A stretch of 64,000 nt of DNA from Miniphocaeibacter halophilus (GTDB taxonomy: Bacteria; Bacillota; Clostridia; Tissierellales; Peptoniphilaceae). A model generated the notes under the pieces. It saw only the letters and a list, made by a program, of their open reading frames with translations, made no database searches and was not told the DNA's origin. The stretch covers positions 687,001 to 751,000 of the forward strand of contig NZ_CP066744.1 in the NCBI RefSeq assembly GCF_016458825.1. Reading direction: 5' to 3'. How positions within the stretch are numbered: position 1 is the first letter of the stretch; each line of letters begins with the position of its first letter. Shown here one piece after another: positions 54,443 to 62,749 of this stretch. A program made the position numbers and the translations under genes.

Positions 54443-54476
54443 CATAATAACATCGTGTCGTAATGATGTTATTATG
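54443..54476. promoter_or_regulatory. Dyad operator upstream of the SIS-PTS operon
   Basis: CATAATAACATC (54443-54454) and GATGTTATTATG (54465-54476) form a 12-bp inverted repeat with a 10-base spacer between the regulator gene and the operon. No U-run follows in either direction, so it is not a terminator. TATAAT-type boxes lie between it and the operon start. A related CATAATGATG sequence lies over the regulator's own -10 region. The binder is probably the adjacent GntR/UTRA protein. Confidence 0.65.
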
Positions 54477-54483
54477 TAAGATT

Positions 54484-55206
54484 TTATATTTTTAATTCTA
54501 CTTCAAATTCAAAACTATCACCTTTAGCCGTGATTATAGAATAACTAATAATTTTATTGTTTGAATATGATAATCTTCTTATTAATAGCCCATAATCTTG
54601 CACTTTTGCACCTAATTTTTTTGCTTCATCAACTGTTAGAGAACATGCTTTGAACCTTTCAGTTGCCCTATCTATATGTATGTTAGCTTCTTCTTCAAGA
54701 AATTTGTATAGTTGTCTACTGTTCCAATCTACTTTTAACAAATACTCATGTTCTAATTTTGAAAAATAAGTTCTTTCATACATTAATGCCTCATCACTTT
54801 CATCACACCGTAATCTTTTTAATTCAATTATTTCTTCATTTTCATTTAAAGACAACTTTTTCGCAATCTTAGGATCTTTAATAACCTCAATTCCTACAAA
54901 AACAGTTGATGTAACTTTCCCCAATTTACGCATTTCTTCTGAAAAAACATATATTTGTTTAAGATTTTGTATAATACTTCCTAACGTTACAAAAGTTCCT
55001 TTACCTTGTACTTTTCTCAATTTATTATTGCTTTCTAATTCTGAAACAGCTTTTCTTATAGTTGTGCGAGAAACTCCATATATTTTTTCTAATTCTTTTT
55101 CTGATGGAATTATACTACCTTTCTCCCATACTCCTGAATTTATCTTTTCTTCCATATCAGCTGCTACTTTTGCATATCTTGGAATTTTTAAATTTAAGTT
55201 CACCAT
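54484..55206 (-). CDS. GntR/HutC-family regulator (UTRA domain)
   Basis: A 240-residue regulator: an N-terminal winged helix (IPRYAKVAADMEEKI... YGVSRTTIRKAVSELESNNKL) followed by a UTRA effector domain (IIELKRLRCDESDEALMYERTYFS, HIDRATERFKACSL). HutC-type proteins sense phosphosugars or amino sugars. It sits at the head of the SIS-PTS operon and its target dyad lies just downstream. It would therefore repress or activate that operon in response to the substrate. Confidence 0.92.
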   Translation of the reverse strand: MVNLNLKIPRYAKVAADMEEKINSGVWEKGSIIPSEKELEKIYGVSRTTIRKAVSELESNNKLRKVQGKGTFVTLGSIIQNLKQIYVFSEEMRKLGKVTSTVFVGIEVIKDPKIAKKLSLNENEEIIELKRLRCDESDEALMYERTYFSKLEHEYLLKVDWNSRQLYKFLEEEANIHIDRATERFKACSLTVDEAKKLGAKVQDYGLLIRRLSYSNNKIISYSIITAKGDSFEFEVELKI

Positions 55207-55233
55207 ACCTACACCTTTCTTCTACTCATAATG

Positions 55234-55262
55234 ATGATATAACCTTTTGTTTTATTTGTCAA
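55234..55262 (-). promoter_or_regulatory. Promoter of the GntR/UTRA regulator
   Basis: TTGACA (55262-55257), 17 bases, TATCAT (55239-55234) on the minus strand. The -10 region is embedded in CATAATGATGATAT, similar to the operon dyad arms, which suggests autoregulation. Confidence 0.75.
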
Positions 55263-55300
55263 TATGTTTTATATCTAATCAATATTAATTCCCTTATAAT

Positions 55301-55735
55301 TTATCTTATATCTAAAGCAATATTATGTTTTTTAAACCAGTTAATAACTTCTTCTTTATATTTTATACTAAATTCTAATGTAGCATCAGACCCCTTTTTC
55401 CCCAAGGCAACTAAATAAATATTTTTATTATCATATTTTAAAATAGCTTTAGAAATATTTTTTGCTTTTAAAAACACCCTACTATAGCCCTGTATTCCAT
55501 CTTTTCTAATTCCAATTTTAAAGAAACTAATTACAGAAGCCATAAATGCAATTGGCATTAATAAATAAACATCTCTTGAAAAATAATATATAACTAAGGT
55601 AAATCCCATTAGAAAAATAAAAGCAATTATTCTTTTAAGGTTAAATCTTCTTCCTGGTATTTCAATTTTAGAATTAGATATTTCTGTAATTAATACCAGT
55701 ATTAAAGCAATACTGTAAATAAAAACATATTCCAT
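55301..55735 (-). CDS. Small membrane protein, unknown family
   Basis: A 144-residue protein with three hydrophobic helices (about residues 1-17, 34-50 and 55-75) followed by a basic-acidic soluble segment of 65 residues ending in WFKKHNIALDIR. I do not recognise a family. GGGAG precedes the ATG. It stands alone between the regulator and the ATP-NAD-kinase-like gene. It may be a small PH-like sensor or a structural membrane protein; nothing in the sequence decides. Confidence 0.5.
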   Translation of the reverse strand: MEYVFIYSIALILVLITEISNSKIEIPGRRFNLKRIIAFIFLMGFTLVIYYFSRDVYLLMPIAFMASVISFFKIGIRKDGIQGYSRVFLKAKNISKAILKYDNKNIYLVALGKKGSDATLEFSIKYKEEVINWFKKHNIALDIR

Positions 55736-55788
55736 ATAATTTTCTCCCTTTTAGTATTTATTATTTATAGTATATCATTTTTAATATT

Positions 55789-55814
55789 AAAAAAAGGACC
55801 AAAAGGTCCCTTTT
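55789..55814 (-). terminator. Terminator of the ATP-NAD kinase-like gene
   Basis: On the minus strand AAGGGACC and GGTCCTTT pair around TTTT and are followed by T5; the hairpin overlaps the stop codon. Confidence 0.75.
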
Positions 55815-56931
55815 ATCCTTGAGCTTTATAAACTATTATTCTTTTCCAGTCCATTATTACCTTGTAATAACCTGAAAGTTCCTTGTCCAGTTCTTCGTCT
55901 GATGTATCTATTCTTAAAAAGCTGTCGGGTATTCCATATAATTTACTATGGGAGGCAACTATCCAAATATTGTCCTTTCCAACTTTTCTTAATACTCTTG
56001 GACTAAGTTGTTGATTACCTCTTCCAAAAATATGTCCTTGACCACCAATTGCAGTAACTATTAATTTTACTTCCTTGTCCTTAATAAAATCATAGATTTC
56101 TCCTTCTGTTCCGTCTTTAATAACAAGTTCATTTTTATATAAAATATCTACTCCTAGTAAACTTCCCTCAAAGCCTAAATCTTTTAAAATAGCATAGGTT
56201 GTACCACCTGTCCCAAATATATAACAAGTATCTTCATTTCCGGCTTTTATACGGTCTTCTATTTCGGCTGACATTCCCTCTATTTCATCTTCACTTGAAC
56301 TTCCCGGCGATTTTGAACCTTGCATTAAATTTTGTATTCTAGGAACTTGTAAATAACCATATAATTTAGCCTCTACTATGTTTTGCCTAAATTTATCTTC
56401 ATCTATATCCATTACTTCGGAGTTTTCTATTTTTAAATCCTTAGGGTTTTTTATAAATTCCTTAATAACAAGACCTGCATCTTTAGGATTATTTGCATAT
56501 ACTGCAGAATGAATTTTAACACCTGCAGGAATACCTACACATGGAACAGAAAGTTCAACAGCATTAAATATATTTCTTGCTGTACCATCTCCACCTGCAA
56601 AAACAAGTAAATCTATATTTTCTTTAACCATTTCTTTTGCTAAATTTTCAGTATCTTCAAAGGTTGTTTTTTCTTTATTTTCTCCAACTACCTTATAGGA
56701 AAAGCCTAATTCTTTTAAAGCATTTTCTCCCATTTCTCCAAAACCTGTAATAAAAGTAACTTTATCAATATAATCTTTAATTTGATTTAAAGCTATTTTA
56801 GCTTTTTTATTAGCTTGATAAGTTCCCCCTTTTTCTAGTGCAAGTTTTTGTACTTCTTCACCGTCACTGCCTTTTAAACCAACAGATCCACCTATTCCTG
56901 CAACAGGATTTATTATTAAACCTAGTTTCAT
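55813..56931 (-). CDS. ATP-NAD kinase family protein (AcoX-like)
   Basis: A 372-residue protein with the ATP-NAD/diacylglycerol kinase fold: KLGLIINPVAGIGGSVGLKG at the N-terminus, then the nucleotide-binding VFAGGDGTARNIFNAV with the GGDGT motif, then GIPAGVKIHSAVYANNP, and FGTGGTTYAILKDLGFEGS in the second half. It is longer than classic NAD kinase and matches the AcoX-like branch, whose substrate is not settled. The ATG at 56931 follows GGAGGGG; an earlier ATG at 56943 lacks a ribosome site. It is transcribed alone. Confidence 0.85.
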   Translation of the reverse strand: MKLGLIINPVAGIGGSVGLKGSDGEEVQKLALEKGGTYQANKKAKIALNQIKDYIDKVTFITGFGEMGENALKELGFSYKVVGENKEKTTFEDTENLAKEMVKENIDLLVFAGGDGTARNIFNAVELSVPCVGIPAGVKIHSAVYANNPKDAGLVIKEFIKNPKDLKIENSEVMDIDEDKFRQNIVEAKLYGYLQVPRIQNLMQGSKSPGSSSEDEIEGMSAEIEDRIKAGNEDTCYIFGTGGTTYAILKDLGFEGSLLGVDILYKNELVIKDGTEGEIYDFIKDKEVKLIVTAIGGQGHIFGRGNQQLSPRVLRKVGKDNIWIVASHSKLYGIPDSFLRIDTSDEELDKELSGYYKVIMDWKRIIVYKAQG

Positions 56932-57222
56932 TTTCCCCTCCATAGTAATGTTACTAAAATCTATTTAAATACAATTATACATCTTTTTAACAATCTAAAA
57001 CAGCTAAAACCCTCTTTTGTTCCATATTATTTTTACATACAATTTTTAAACTATTAAATAATATTATAATTATTTTTCTAGCATAGTTTATTATTATACC
57101 CAAAATTAAATATCTACACCTATATTTATAAATATTTCTTCTAAAATATCTATATCTAGTATTACTATTATATACATAAAGAAATTTTTTTATGTTGCAA
57201 AAGTCAAATATTGAAAATTTAC
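56932..57222. other. Intergenic stretch without recognised genes
   Basis: About 290 bases between divergent genes. The open frames seen are Tyr/Arg/Ile-rich and lack ribosome sites. Apart from the promoter at its right end (57223-57270) I see no RNA motif or repeat in it. Confidence 0.5.
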
Positions 57223-57270
57223 TTGACAAAAACCAATAAAGGTATTATTATTAGCATATGCCAATAATAA
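57223..57270 (+). promoter_or_regulatory. Consensus promoter with overlapping dyad operator
   Basis: TTGACA (57223-57228), 17 bases, TATTAT (57246-57251) form a near-consensus promoter. A 26-base dyad follows over the -10 box: TTATTATT (57245-57252), GCATATGC (57254-57261) and AATAATAA (57263-57270), symmetric except for one central-flank pair. The downstream gene encodes a DUF134 helix-turn-helix protein that could bind here and control itself. Confidence 0.7.
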
Positions 57271-57286
57271 AGTCTAAGAGGTGATT

Positions 57287-58108
57287 ATGGCTAGAAAAAT
57301 TAGTAATAAAATTGTAAGAGCAAAACCTCGTTACACTATGTTAAGTCCAGTAGAGGATTTTGAAATTTCTTCTGAATCTATTATTCATTTACATTTAGAG
57401 GAATGGGAAAGCTTAAGACTTGTAGATTATTTAGGTCTTTCCCAACAAGAAGCTTCAGAGTCTATGGATGTGTCACGACAAACAGTTCAAACTCTATTAC
57501 AAGCAGCAAGAAAAAAGGTTTCAAGGTCAATTGTTGAATCCTTACCACTGATAATTAAAGGCGGAAATTATAGTACAGAAATAGAAAATATTGAAGGGAT
57601 GAATAAAATGAAAGTAGCTATAACTTATGAAAACAACCAAGTTTTTCCTCATTTTGGAAGAACACCTAATTTTAAAATATACGAAATAGAAAATGGAAAT
57701 ATTATTAAACAGGAAATCGTACAAACACCTGCAAGTGGTCATGGTGCCTTAGTTGATTTCCTAGTAGAAAATAAGGTTAATACCTTAATTTGTGGAGGTA
57801 TTGGCGGTGGTGCAGTAAATGCATTACAAGAAGCAGGAATTGCAATTTATTCTGGAGCTTCCGGCGAAGCAGATGCTCAGGTTAAATCCTTTATAGAAGG
57901 ACAACTTCCTTTAACTGGCAAGGCGAATTGCAACCATCACCATGAACATAATCACCAACATAAACATGGTGAAGGCGGATGTCATAACCACAAACACCAA
58001 CATGGTGAAGAAGGTTGTCACGGACATAATCAAAGAAAAGATAATCGCCAAGAACATCGTCATGAAAGAAGATCTGAAAGAATGCGTAATTGTAATAACA
58101 ACAAATAA
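57287..58108 (+). CDS. DUF134 helix-turn-helix and NifX-like dinitrogenase-cofactor-domain fusion with His-rich tail
   Basis: A 273-residue protein. Residues 1-100 are a DUF134 domain (KPRYTMLSP, HLEEWESLRLVDYLGLSQQEASESMDVSRQTVQTLL), a sigma-70-region-4-like DNA-binding part. Residues about 110-205 are a dinitrogenase iron-molybdenum-cofactor (NifX/NifB-C) domain (MKVAITYENNQVFPHFGRTPNFKIYEI...ICGGIGGGAVNAL). Residues 209-260 are a His/Cys-rich tail with repeated HNHQHKHGEGGCH units. The fold binds Fe-S or molybdenum cofactors. The start at ATG 57287 follows GAGGTG. Known as a frequent anaerobe fusion of unclear role. Confidence 0.9.
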   Translation: MARKISNKIVRAKPRYTMLSPVEDFEISSESIIHLHLEEWESLRLVDYLGLSQQEASESMDVSRQTVQTLLQAARKKVSRSIVESLPLIIKGGNYSTEIENIEGMNKMKVAITYENNQVFPHFGRTPNFKIYEIENGNIIKQEIVQTPASGHGALVDFLVENKVNTLICGGIGGGAVNALQEAGIAIYSGASGEADAQVKSFIEGQLPLTGKANCNHHHEHNHQHKHGEGGCHNHKHQHGEEGCHGHNQRKDNRQEHRHERRSERMRNCNNNK

Positions 58109-58110
58109 AG

Positions 58111-58148
58111 AAAAATAGTCCAACTTTAAATATGTTGGACTATTTTTT
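58111..58148. terminator. Bidirectional terminator
   Basis: AAAAATAGTCCAAC and GTTGGACTATTTTT form a 14-bp stem with a 9-base loop between convergent genes, with T-runs on the plus side and A-runs on the other. Confidence 0.85.
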
Positions 58149-58929
58149 AATAATTTAAATATTTCATTGAAAATTCTTTATAATATTCTTCAAGGTCCGT
58201 ATCCTTTAATAATTTTAATACATCATAAGTAATAGAATTCCAGTCAACTTCTCTAACTTGCTCTAGTTTGAATTCTTTTAATTTATTTCTTATTCTTTCA
58301 TTATCAAAAGGATACAAAAATATAACATAATCCTTTTCATCTTTTATTAAACCAATATTTCTATAAATTTGGTAGTCCTTATAAAAAACTTCTTTTTCTA
58401 AATCCTTTAAATATAGACTACTATTTAATAAATCCTTGTATCTTTCTTCCCAAGCTTGGTCTTTGTCTTTCCCTTGAAAAGTTCTAAAATTTTCTTCACT
58501 ATATTTTGTTTCAATAAATACCTTATATCCACCGGAATATTCTATATATATATCAAATTGATACTTTTCATTATGCATAGCATTACAGAAAATATCTACG
58601 ATTTTTCCTAAATCCTCTTGATTAACCCCTAGTATTTCCGAAATCATTCTATTAAAGATTTCTTCCTCATTAAATAAAGGTAAAAAGAAGTTCATGCACA
58701 TTATTTGTGATGAATTTAAGTGATTTGAATATGTATTTAATCTATTTTCATTACAGTATTTTGTATACAGAGAATATGTATCACTTAAAAAATTACTCTC
58801 TACTTTCCCTGGTAGAATATGTCCTTTTTCTTCTCCCTTGTATAAACCATTTTCCTTAATTCTTAAAACATTGTTCTTATAGTTTGTTAGATGTTTTTTA
58901 ACTCTCTTGTTAAATTCTGTATATCTCAT
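58147..58929 (-). CDS. PD-(D/E)XK nuclease-like protein (PGN_0703-like), paralogue of the gene at the right edge
   Basis: A 260-residue protein. The N-terminal region has the NSSQIMCMNFFLPLF segment typical of PGN_0703-like putative restriction endonucleases. Further on, FDIYIEYSGGYKVFIETKYSE fits the nuclease pattern of an Asp, then Glu-x-Lys. The C-terminus ends VDWN...YYKEFSMKYLNY. A second gene at 63890 to the window edge ends almost the same way. ATG 58929 was chosen since GGAG precedes it. No methyltransferase is adjacent, so a restriction role is unproven. Confidence 0.6.
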   Translation of the reverse strand: MRYTEFNKRVKKHLTNYKNNVLRIKENGLYKGEEKGHILPGKVESNFLSDTYSLYTKYCNENRLNTYSNHLNSSQIMCMNFFLPLFNEEEIFNRMISEILGVNQEDLGKIVDIFCNAMHNEKYQFDIYIEYSGGYKVFIETKYSEENFRTFQGKDKDQAWEERYKDLLNSSLYLKDLEKEVFYKDYQIYRNIGLIKDEKDYVIFLYPFDNERIRNKLKEFKLEQVREVDWNSITYDVLKLLKDTDLEEYYKEFSMKYLNY

Positions 58930-59074
58930 ATTATTCTCCAATTATTAACGCAGCAAAATAAAACATTTTAAAATAACAAAATATTTTATTACCCCAAATT
59001 AAATTCAAAAATTACTACCTTATATAATTATAAGACAAAAAAATATTATTTACCACTAGAGAAGTGTTCCCACG

Positions 59075-59110
59075 AAAAAAAGCAGTCTGAAATTTTTCTT
59101 CAGACTGCTT
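59075..59110 (-). terminator. Terminator of the molbindin gene
   Basis: AGCAGTCTG and CAGACTGCT form a 9-bp stem; on the minus strand T7 follows. Confidence 0.85.
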
Positions 59111-59123
59111 TATAAGTTTTATT

Positions 59124-59333
59124 TTAATCAATTCCTACCATAACAGAAGTTGCCTTAATAATAGCATAAGCTTCTTTTCCTACTTCTAAATTTAGCTCCT
59201 TAATTGCACTCATGGAAATTGTTGAAGAAACAATATTTCCCCCACCAATATCAATTTTTACAATTCCATTTACGGCACCTTTTTCTATTTCTACTATTTT
59301 TCCCTTTAATTGATTTCTTGCACTTAACTTCAT
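59124..59333 (-). CDS. Molybdenum-pterin-binding protein (TOBE domain, Mop/molbindin)
   Basis: A 69-residue single Mop domain: LSARNQLKGKIVEIEKGAVNGIVKIDIGGG, SSTISMSAIKELNLEVGKEAYAIIKATSVMVG. Molbindins oligomerise and store or sense molybdate, tungstate or pterin. It stands between a nuclease-like gene and the NQR/RNF-type operon, transcribed alone with its own terminator. It complements the moaA/moaC-MOSC pair at 31 kb. Confidence 0.92.
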   Translation of the reverse strand: MKLSARNQLKGKIVEIEKGAVNGIVKIDIGGGNIVSSTISMSAIKELNLEVGKEAYAIIKATSVMVGID

Positions 59334-59842
59334 TAAATCTCTCCTCTCTTTCTTTAGTATACATATATTTCATACCTCAAATATTTTTTTATAAACCCTA
59401 CACCTCCTTAAATTTAATAGTTTTAATTTAATAATAGACCTTAGCTAGTATTATTAATATTTTATTAGTTTTGTAATTGTTTCAAAAATGTAAAAATTTC
59501 TCATTTATTTAAAAAGCAGATTTTTATATTAAAAAATTAAGATTTATTTTTTTATATATTTTTTTATTACAGTAATTAACAATCTTCCAAAATCTAATTG
59601 AAAATAATATTCTTATCTTTCATATAACATTGGTTTTTAAAGCTTTCCTACTTTCTTTTTCTTTATTGTATTTTAAAGAATCTATATTAAAGACTTAAAT
59701 TTAATTTGATTTTTCTATATTTAAAATAGATTTTAAACTTTAATTTTAATAAAAATATAAAAAAATTACTTTAATTTAAATTTTTTCATCTTTTATTAAC
59801 TATTTTAATTACTTGAATTTTAAAATTTAACCTATTGAAATC
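59334..59842. other. A+T-rich non-coding stretch upstream of the NQR/RNF-type operon
   Basis: About 510 bases of very A+T-rich DNA with stops in all frames. There is no coding gene; in particular no NqrA- or RnfC-like gene lies between molbindin and the operon. I see no tRNA, riboswitch or long repeat here. Confidence 0.6.
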
Positions 59843-59870
59843 TTAACATTTATGATAATCATGATACAAT
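59843..59870 (+). promoter_or_regulatory. Promoter with Fur-box-like dyad, NQR/RNF-type operon
   Basis: TTAACA (59843-59848), 16 bases, TACAAT (59865-59870) with an extended TGA before the -10 box. The spacer holds ATTTATGATAATCATGATA (59848-59866), which matches the 19-base Fur box at 14 positions by hand count, with the palindromic core ATGATAATCAT. The site would block the promoter when iron is plentiful. Regulator identity is inference. Confidence 0.6.
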
Positions 59871-59957
59871 TATTTTAAGTAGGTATGGTTATTATTAATA
59901 TATTTTCTACTAATAGTATTAATTAACTTACTTATATTAATTTAGGAGGTGAATAAT

Positions 59958-60929
59958 ATGAAAAATTTATATGAAAAATACTTTACTAAACAAAAAATGA
60001 TGCGTACAGTATTAATTCCATTAATAATTATAAGTCTTTTTTCTATTTATAATTTTGGATGGAGAGTATTGGCCTTGCTATTATTAAACTTATTTGTTGC
60101 AATGGTTATTGAATATTTGTGTGAAGTTAAATTGTATAAAAGGAAAAAAATCTCTGAAGCGGTAATTATTACCAGTATTCTTTATACTATGACATTGCCG
60201 GTATCGTTACCATTTTGGATTTCCGCAGTAGGAATCGCTTTCGGAATATTCTTTGGAAAAATGGTTTTTGGTGGCTTTGGTAAAAATATTTTTAATCCTG
60301 CCTTAGTTGGTCGTGTTTTTATCTATATTAATTTTCCAAACCCATTAACAATTGCTTGGAATGAAGCTGCTAAAGGATTACCTGGAGGTTTCGGTGCTTT
60401 TACCTTACCTCATATCGATGCCTTATCAACAGCTACGCCAATGTTAGCTTTTAGAAATGAAGGTGTTTTAACAAATATTTCCGATTTATTAATAGGAAAT
60501 GTTTCAGGGGCTATTGGAGAAACTTCAAAAGTTCTAATAATTTTAGCTGCTATTTACTTAATTTATAAAAAAGTTGCTTCTTGGCAAATAATGGCAGGTT
60601 CTGTATTAGGTTTTTCAGTTTTATCTGGGATTTTAAATCTTATGGGAGTAGAAACAATACCTAACCCTATTTATGGAATGTTACTTGGTGGTTTTTTACT
60701 TGGTACAGTATTTATGGCAACAGATCCTATTTCTGCTGCAAAAACCGTTCCTGGAAAGTGGATTTATGGACTTATTATAGGAATAGTAACTGTAATAATT
60801 AGAGGTTTTGCACTATTCTCCGGTGGTATGATGTTTGCCATTTTAATGGGTAACACCTTTGCACCAATAATTGACTATGTTGTAAGACAAAGAAAAGCTA
60901 ATAAAAAATCAAAAGAGGCGGTGGTATAA
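59958..60929 (+). CDS. Na+-NQR subunit B / RnfD-like membrane flavoprotein
   Basis: A 323-residue integral membrane protein with about ten helices. FGGFGKNIFNPALVGRVFIYINFP is the NqrB/RnfD signature and DALSTATP (Thr160) fits the covalent FMN attachment motif Dxx(S/T)gAT. Length is that of RnfD (about 320-350), shorter than typical NqrB. It is the first gene of a five-gene operon without an NqrA or RnfC gene. AGGAGGTG precedes the ATG at 59958; an in-frame GTG lies inside that ribosome site. Confidence 0.88.
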   Translation: MKNLYEKYFTKQKMMRTVLIPLIIISLFSIYNFGWRVLALLLLNLFVAMVIEYLCEVKLYKRKKISEAVIITSILYTMTLPVSLPFWISAVGIAFGIFFGKMVFGGFGKNIFNPALVGRVFIYINFPNPLTIAWNEAAKGLPGGFGAFTLPHIDALSTATPMLAFRNEGVLTNISDLLIGNVSGAIGETSKVLIILAAIYLIYKKVASWQIMAGSVLGFSVLSGILNLMGVETIPNPIYGMLLGGFLLGTVFMATDPISAAKTVPGKWIYGLIIGIVTVIIRGFALFSGGMMFAILMGNTFAPIIDYVVRQRKANKKSKEAVV

Positions 60930-61537
60930 TGGCTAAGAAAAAAAGCATGATTTTTCCTGTGGTTTTTATGGTTCTTTTAGCCGGAATACTAACATTTCTT
61001 TTGGCAGTAATAAATGAAGTATCTTTACCGGTAATTGAATTTAATCAAAAAATTGAATTACAAGAAAAAATACTTTCTGTATTTAATATTTTGCCGGAAG
61101 AAGCAACACCTCAGGAAATAGATTCTATTTTTAATGAAAATATTAAAGAAGAAGATTATGAAGGTAAAAAATTATATATCCAAGAAGAAAACGGTGAAAA
61201 CGTTGCCTATGCAGTTCCCTTTGACGGACCTGGACTTTGGGGTAGTATTGACGGATATCTTGGAATAAAATCAGATTTAAAAACAGTAACAGGAATTGAA
61301 TTTATTAAACAAGAGGAAACTCCTGGACTAGGAGGTAGGATTTCCGAACCTGAATATAAAGAGCAATTTAGAAATCTCGATATTTCTGATTCTTCATCAG
61401 GAGAAATTGTAATTAACAAACCTGCTCCTGGCGGAAATATTGATGCTATTACAGGTGCAACTCAAACATCTACCTTTGTTACAAATATGATTAACGAAGA
61501 TATAATGAACTTTATAAATACAAGAAAGGAAGTGTAG
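60929..61537 (+). CDS. Na+-NQR subunit C / RnfG-like flavoprotein
   Basis: A 202-residue protein with one N-terminal membrane helix and an outward FMN-binding domain. DAITGATQTST (Thr178) is the covalent FMN attachment motif. Length is that of RnfG (NqrC is usually about 255). The start overlaps the previous stop by one base (TAATG). The flavin would be attached by an ApbE-type flavin transferase, which is not in the window. It passes electrons within the complex. Confidence 0.9.
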   Translation: MAKKKSMIFPVVFMVLLAGILTFLLAVINEVSLPVIEFNQKIELQEKILSVFNILPEEATPQEIDSIFNENIKEEDYEGKKLYIQEENGENVAYAVPFDGPGLWGSIDGYLGIKSDLKTVTGIEFIKQEETPGLGGRISEPEYKEQFRNLDISDSSSGEIVINKPAPGGNIDAITGATQTSTFVTNMINEDIMNFINTRKEV

Positions 61538-61538
61538 T

Positions 61539-62156
61539 ATGGCAGGAAAAACCAATTATAAAAAAATAATTTCCGATGCATTATTATATGATAATCCTGT
61601 TTTAGTACAAGTTATAGGGCTTTGTTCAACCCTTGCAGTTACTAATCTTGCTATGAATTCATTGGTAATGGGAATAGCATTAGCTGTAGTAACAGCCTTC
61701 TCTTCCCTAACAATATCTTTGTTGAGAAATATTACACCTAAACATATAAGAATGATGGTACAGGTATTTGTAATATCCTTCTATGTAATAATAGTAGATA
61801 TTTTCTTAAAAGCATATATGCCGGAAATGAGTAAAACTTTAGGACCTTATGTTGGTTTAATAATTACCAACTGTATAATAATGGGTAGAGCAGAAGCCTT
61901 TGCCATAGCTAATAAACCAATACCTTCTTTTGTAGACGGTTTTATTTCAGGAATTGGCTATACAATTGTACTTTTACTAGTTGCTTTTGTTAGGGAATTA
62001 CTAGGATTTGGTTCTTTATTTGGAATAAGAATACTTCCACAATCCTTTACTCCTTGGACAATGATGGTAATGCCACCTGGAGCTTTCTTCATATTACCTA
62101 TAATTATGTGGATAGCTTATAATATACGAAATAAAAAGAAAGGAGCTAAAAAATAA
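61539..62156 (+). CDS. Na+-NQR subunit D / RnfE-like membrane protein
   Basis: A 205-residue integral membrane protein with six helices. It starts NPVLVQVIGLCSTLAVTNLAMNS, with the conserved Cys in GLCSTLAVT and a second in ITNCIIMGRAEAFA, the cysteines thought to hold the intramembrane iron centre of NqrD/NqrE. It is adjacent to its counterpart gene with a one-base overlap at the stop. Confidence 0.92.
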   Translation: MAGKTNYKKIISDALLYDNPVLVQVIGLCSTLAVTNLAMNSLVMGIALAVVTAFSSLTISLLRNITPKHIRMMVQVFVISFYVIIVDIFLKAYMPEMSKTLGPYVGLIITNCIIMGRAEAFAIANKPIPSFVDGFISGIGYTIVLLLVAFVRELLGFGSLFGIRILPQSFTPWTMMVMPPGAFFILPIIMWIAYNIRNKKKGAKK

Positions 62157-62740
62157 TGACAATACATCCATTAGTAATATTCTTTGCTTCTATATTTACA
62201 AGCAATATGATATTTAGTAATTTCTTGGGAATGTGCTCCTTTGTTGCTGTAAGTAAAGAAGTTGAAACAGCTACAGGGCTAGGAGTAGCCGTAACTTTTG
62301 TTATAACGGTAACAACAATAATAAATTATTTCCTATACGAATTAATGGTAATGTTCAATATTGAATACTTAAGATTTATAGTATTTATAATTTCCATTGC
62401 TGCCTTTGTGCAATTTTTGGAAATGGTATTAGAAAGATACATACCAAATTTATATTATGCACTAGGAATATTTTTACCATTAATTACAGTTAACTGTGCA
62501 ATTCTTGGAGTTTCTTTATTTATGGTTATAAGACAATATAACTTTTTACAAACAGTTGGCTTTGCAATAGGGTCAGGTTTAGGATGGGCTCTTGCAATAA
62601 TCTCTATGGCTGGAATAAGGTCCAGAATAAATGAAAATGCATTACCTGAAGGACTTAGAGGAGCTCCAATAACCCTTATAATAACAGGAATAATGGCAAT
62701 GGCATTTATAGGATTCTCTGGTATAGTACAAATATCATAG
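62156..62740 (+). CDS. Na+-NQR subunit E / RnfA-like membrane protein
   Basis: A 194-residue integral membrane protein with six helices. Conserved cysteines lie in FSNFLGMCSFVAVS and LITVNCAILGVSLF, again matching the shared iron site of the NqrD/E (RnfE/A) pair. It overlaps the preceding gene's stop by one base. It builds the membrane ion channel part with the D-type subunit. Confidence 0.92.
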   Translation: MTIHPLVIFFASIFTSNMIFSNFLGMCSFVAVSKEVETATGLGVAVTFVITVTTIINYFLYELMVMFNIEYLRFIVFIISIAAFVQFLEMVLERYIPNLYYALGIFLPLITVNCAILGVSLFMVIRQYNFLQTVGFAIGSGLGWALAIISMAGIRSRINENALPEGLRGAPITLIITGIMAMAFIGFSGIVQIS

Positions 62741-62749
62741 GAGGAGAAA

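Noticed and set aside
54443-54476. Dyad as a terminator for the GntR/UTRA gene
   Set aside because: It lies downstream of that gene on the minus strand but no U-run follows; promoter-like boxes follow instead.
56987-57229. 80-codon open frame on the minus strand
   Set aside because: Tyr/Arg/Asn-rich composition, no ribosome site and location over the intergenic stretch suggest chance.
57911-58123. Minus-strand open frame in the His-rich tail of the DUF134-NifX gene
   Set aside because: It mirrors repeated His codons on the other strand; no ribosome site; the plus-strand gene explains the sequence.
59334-59842. Missing nqrA or rnfC gene in degraded form
   Set aside because: The region is A+T-rich with no protein-like stretch in any frame that I could see, so a remnant is not supported.
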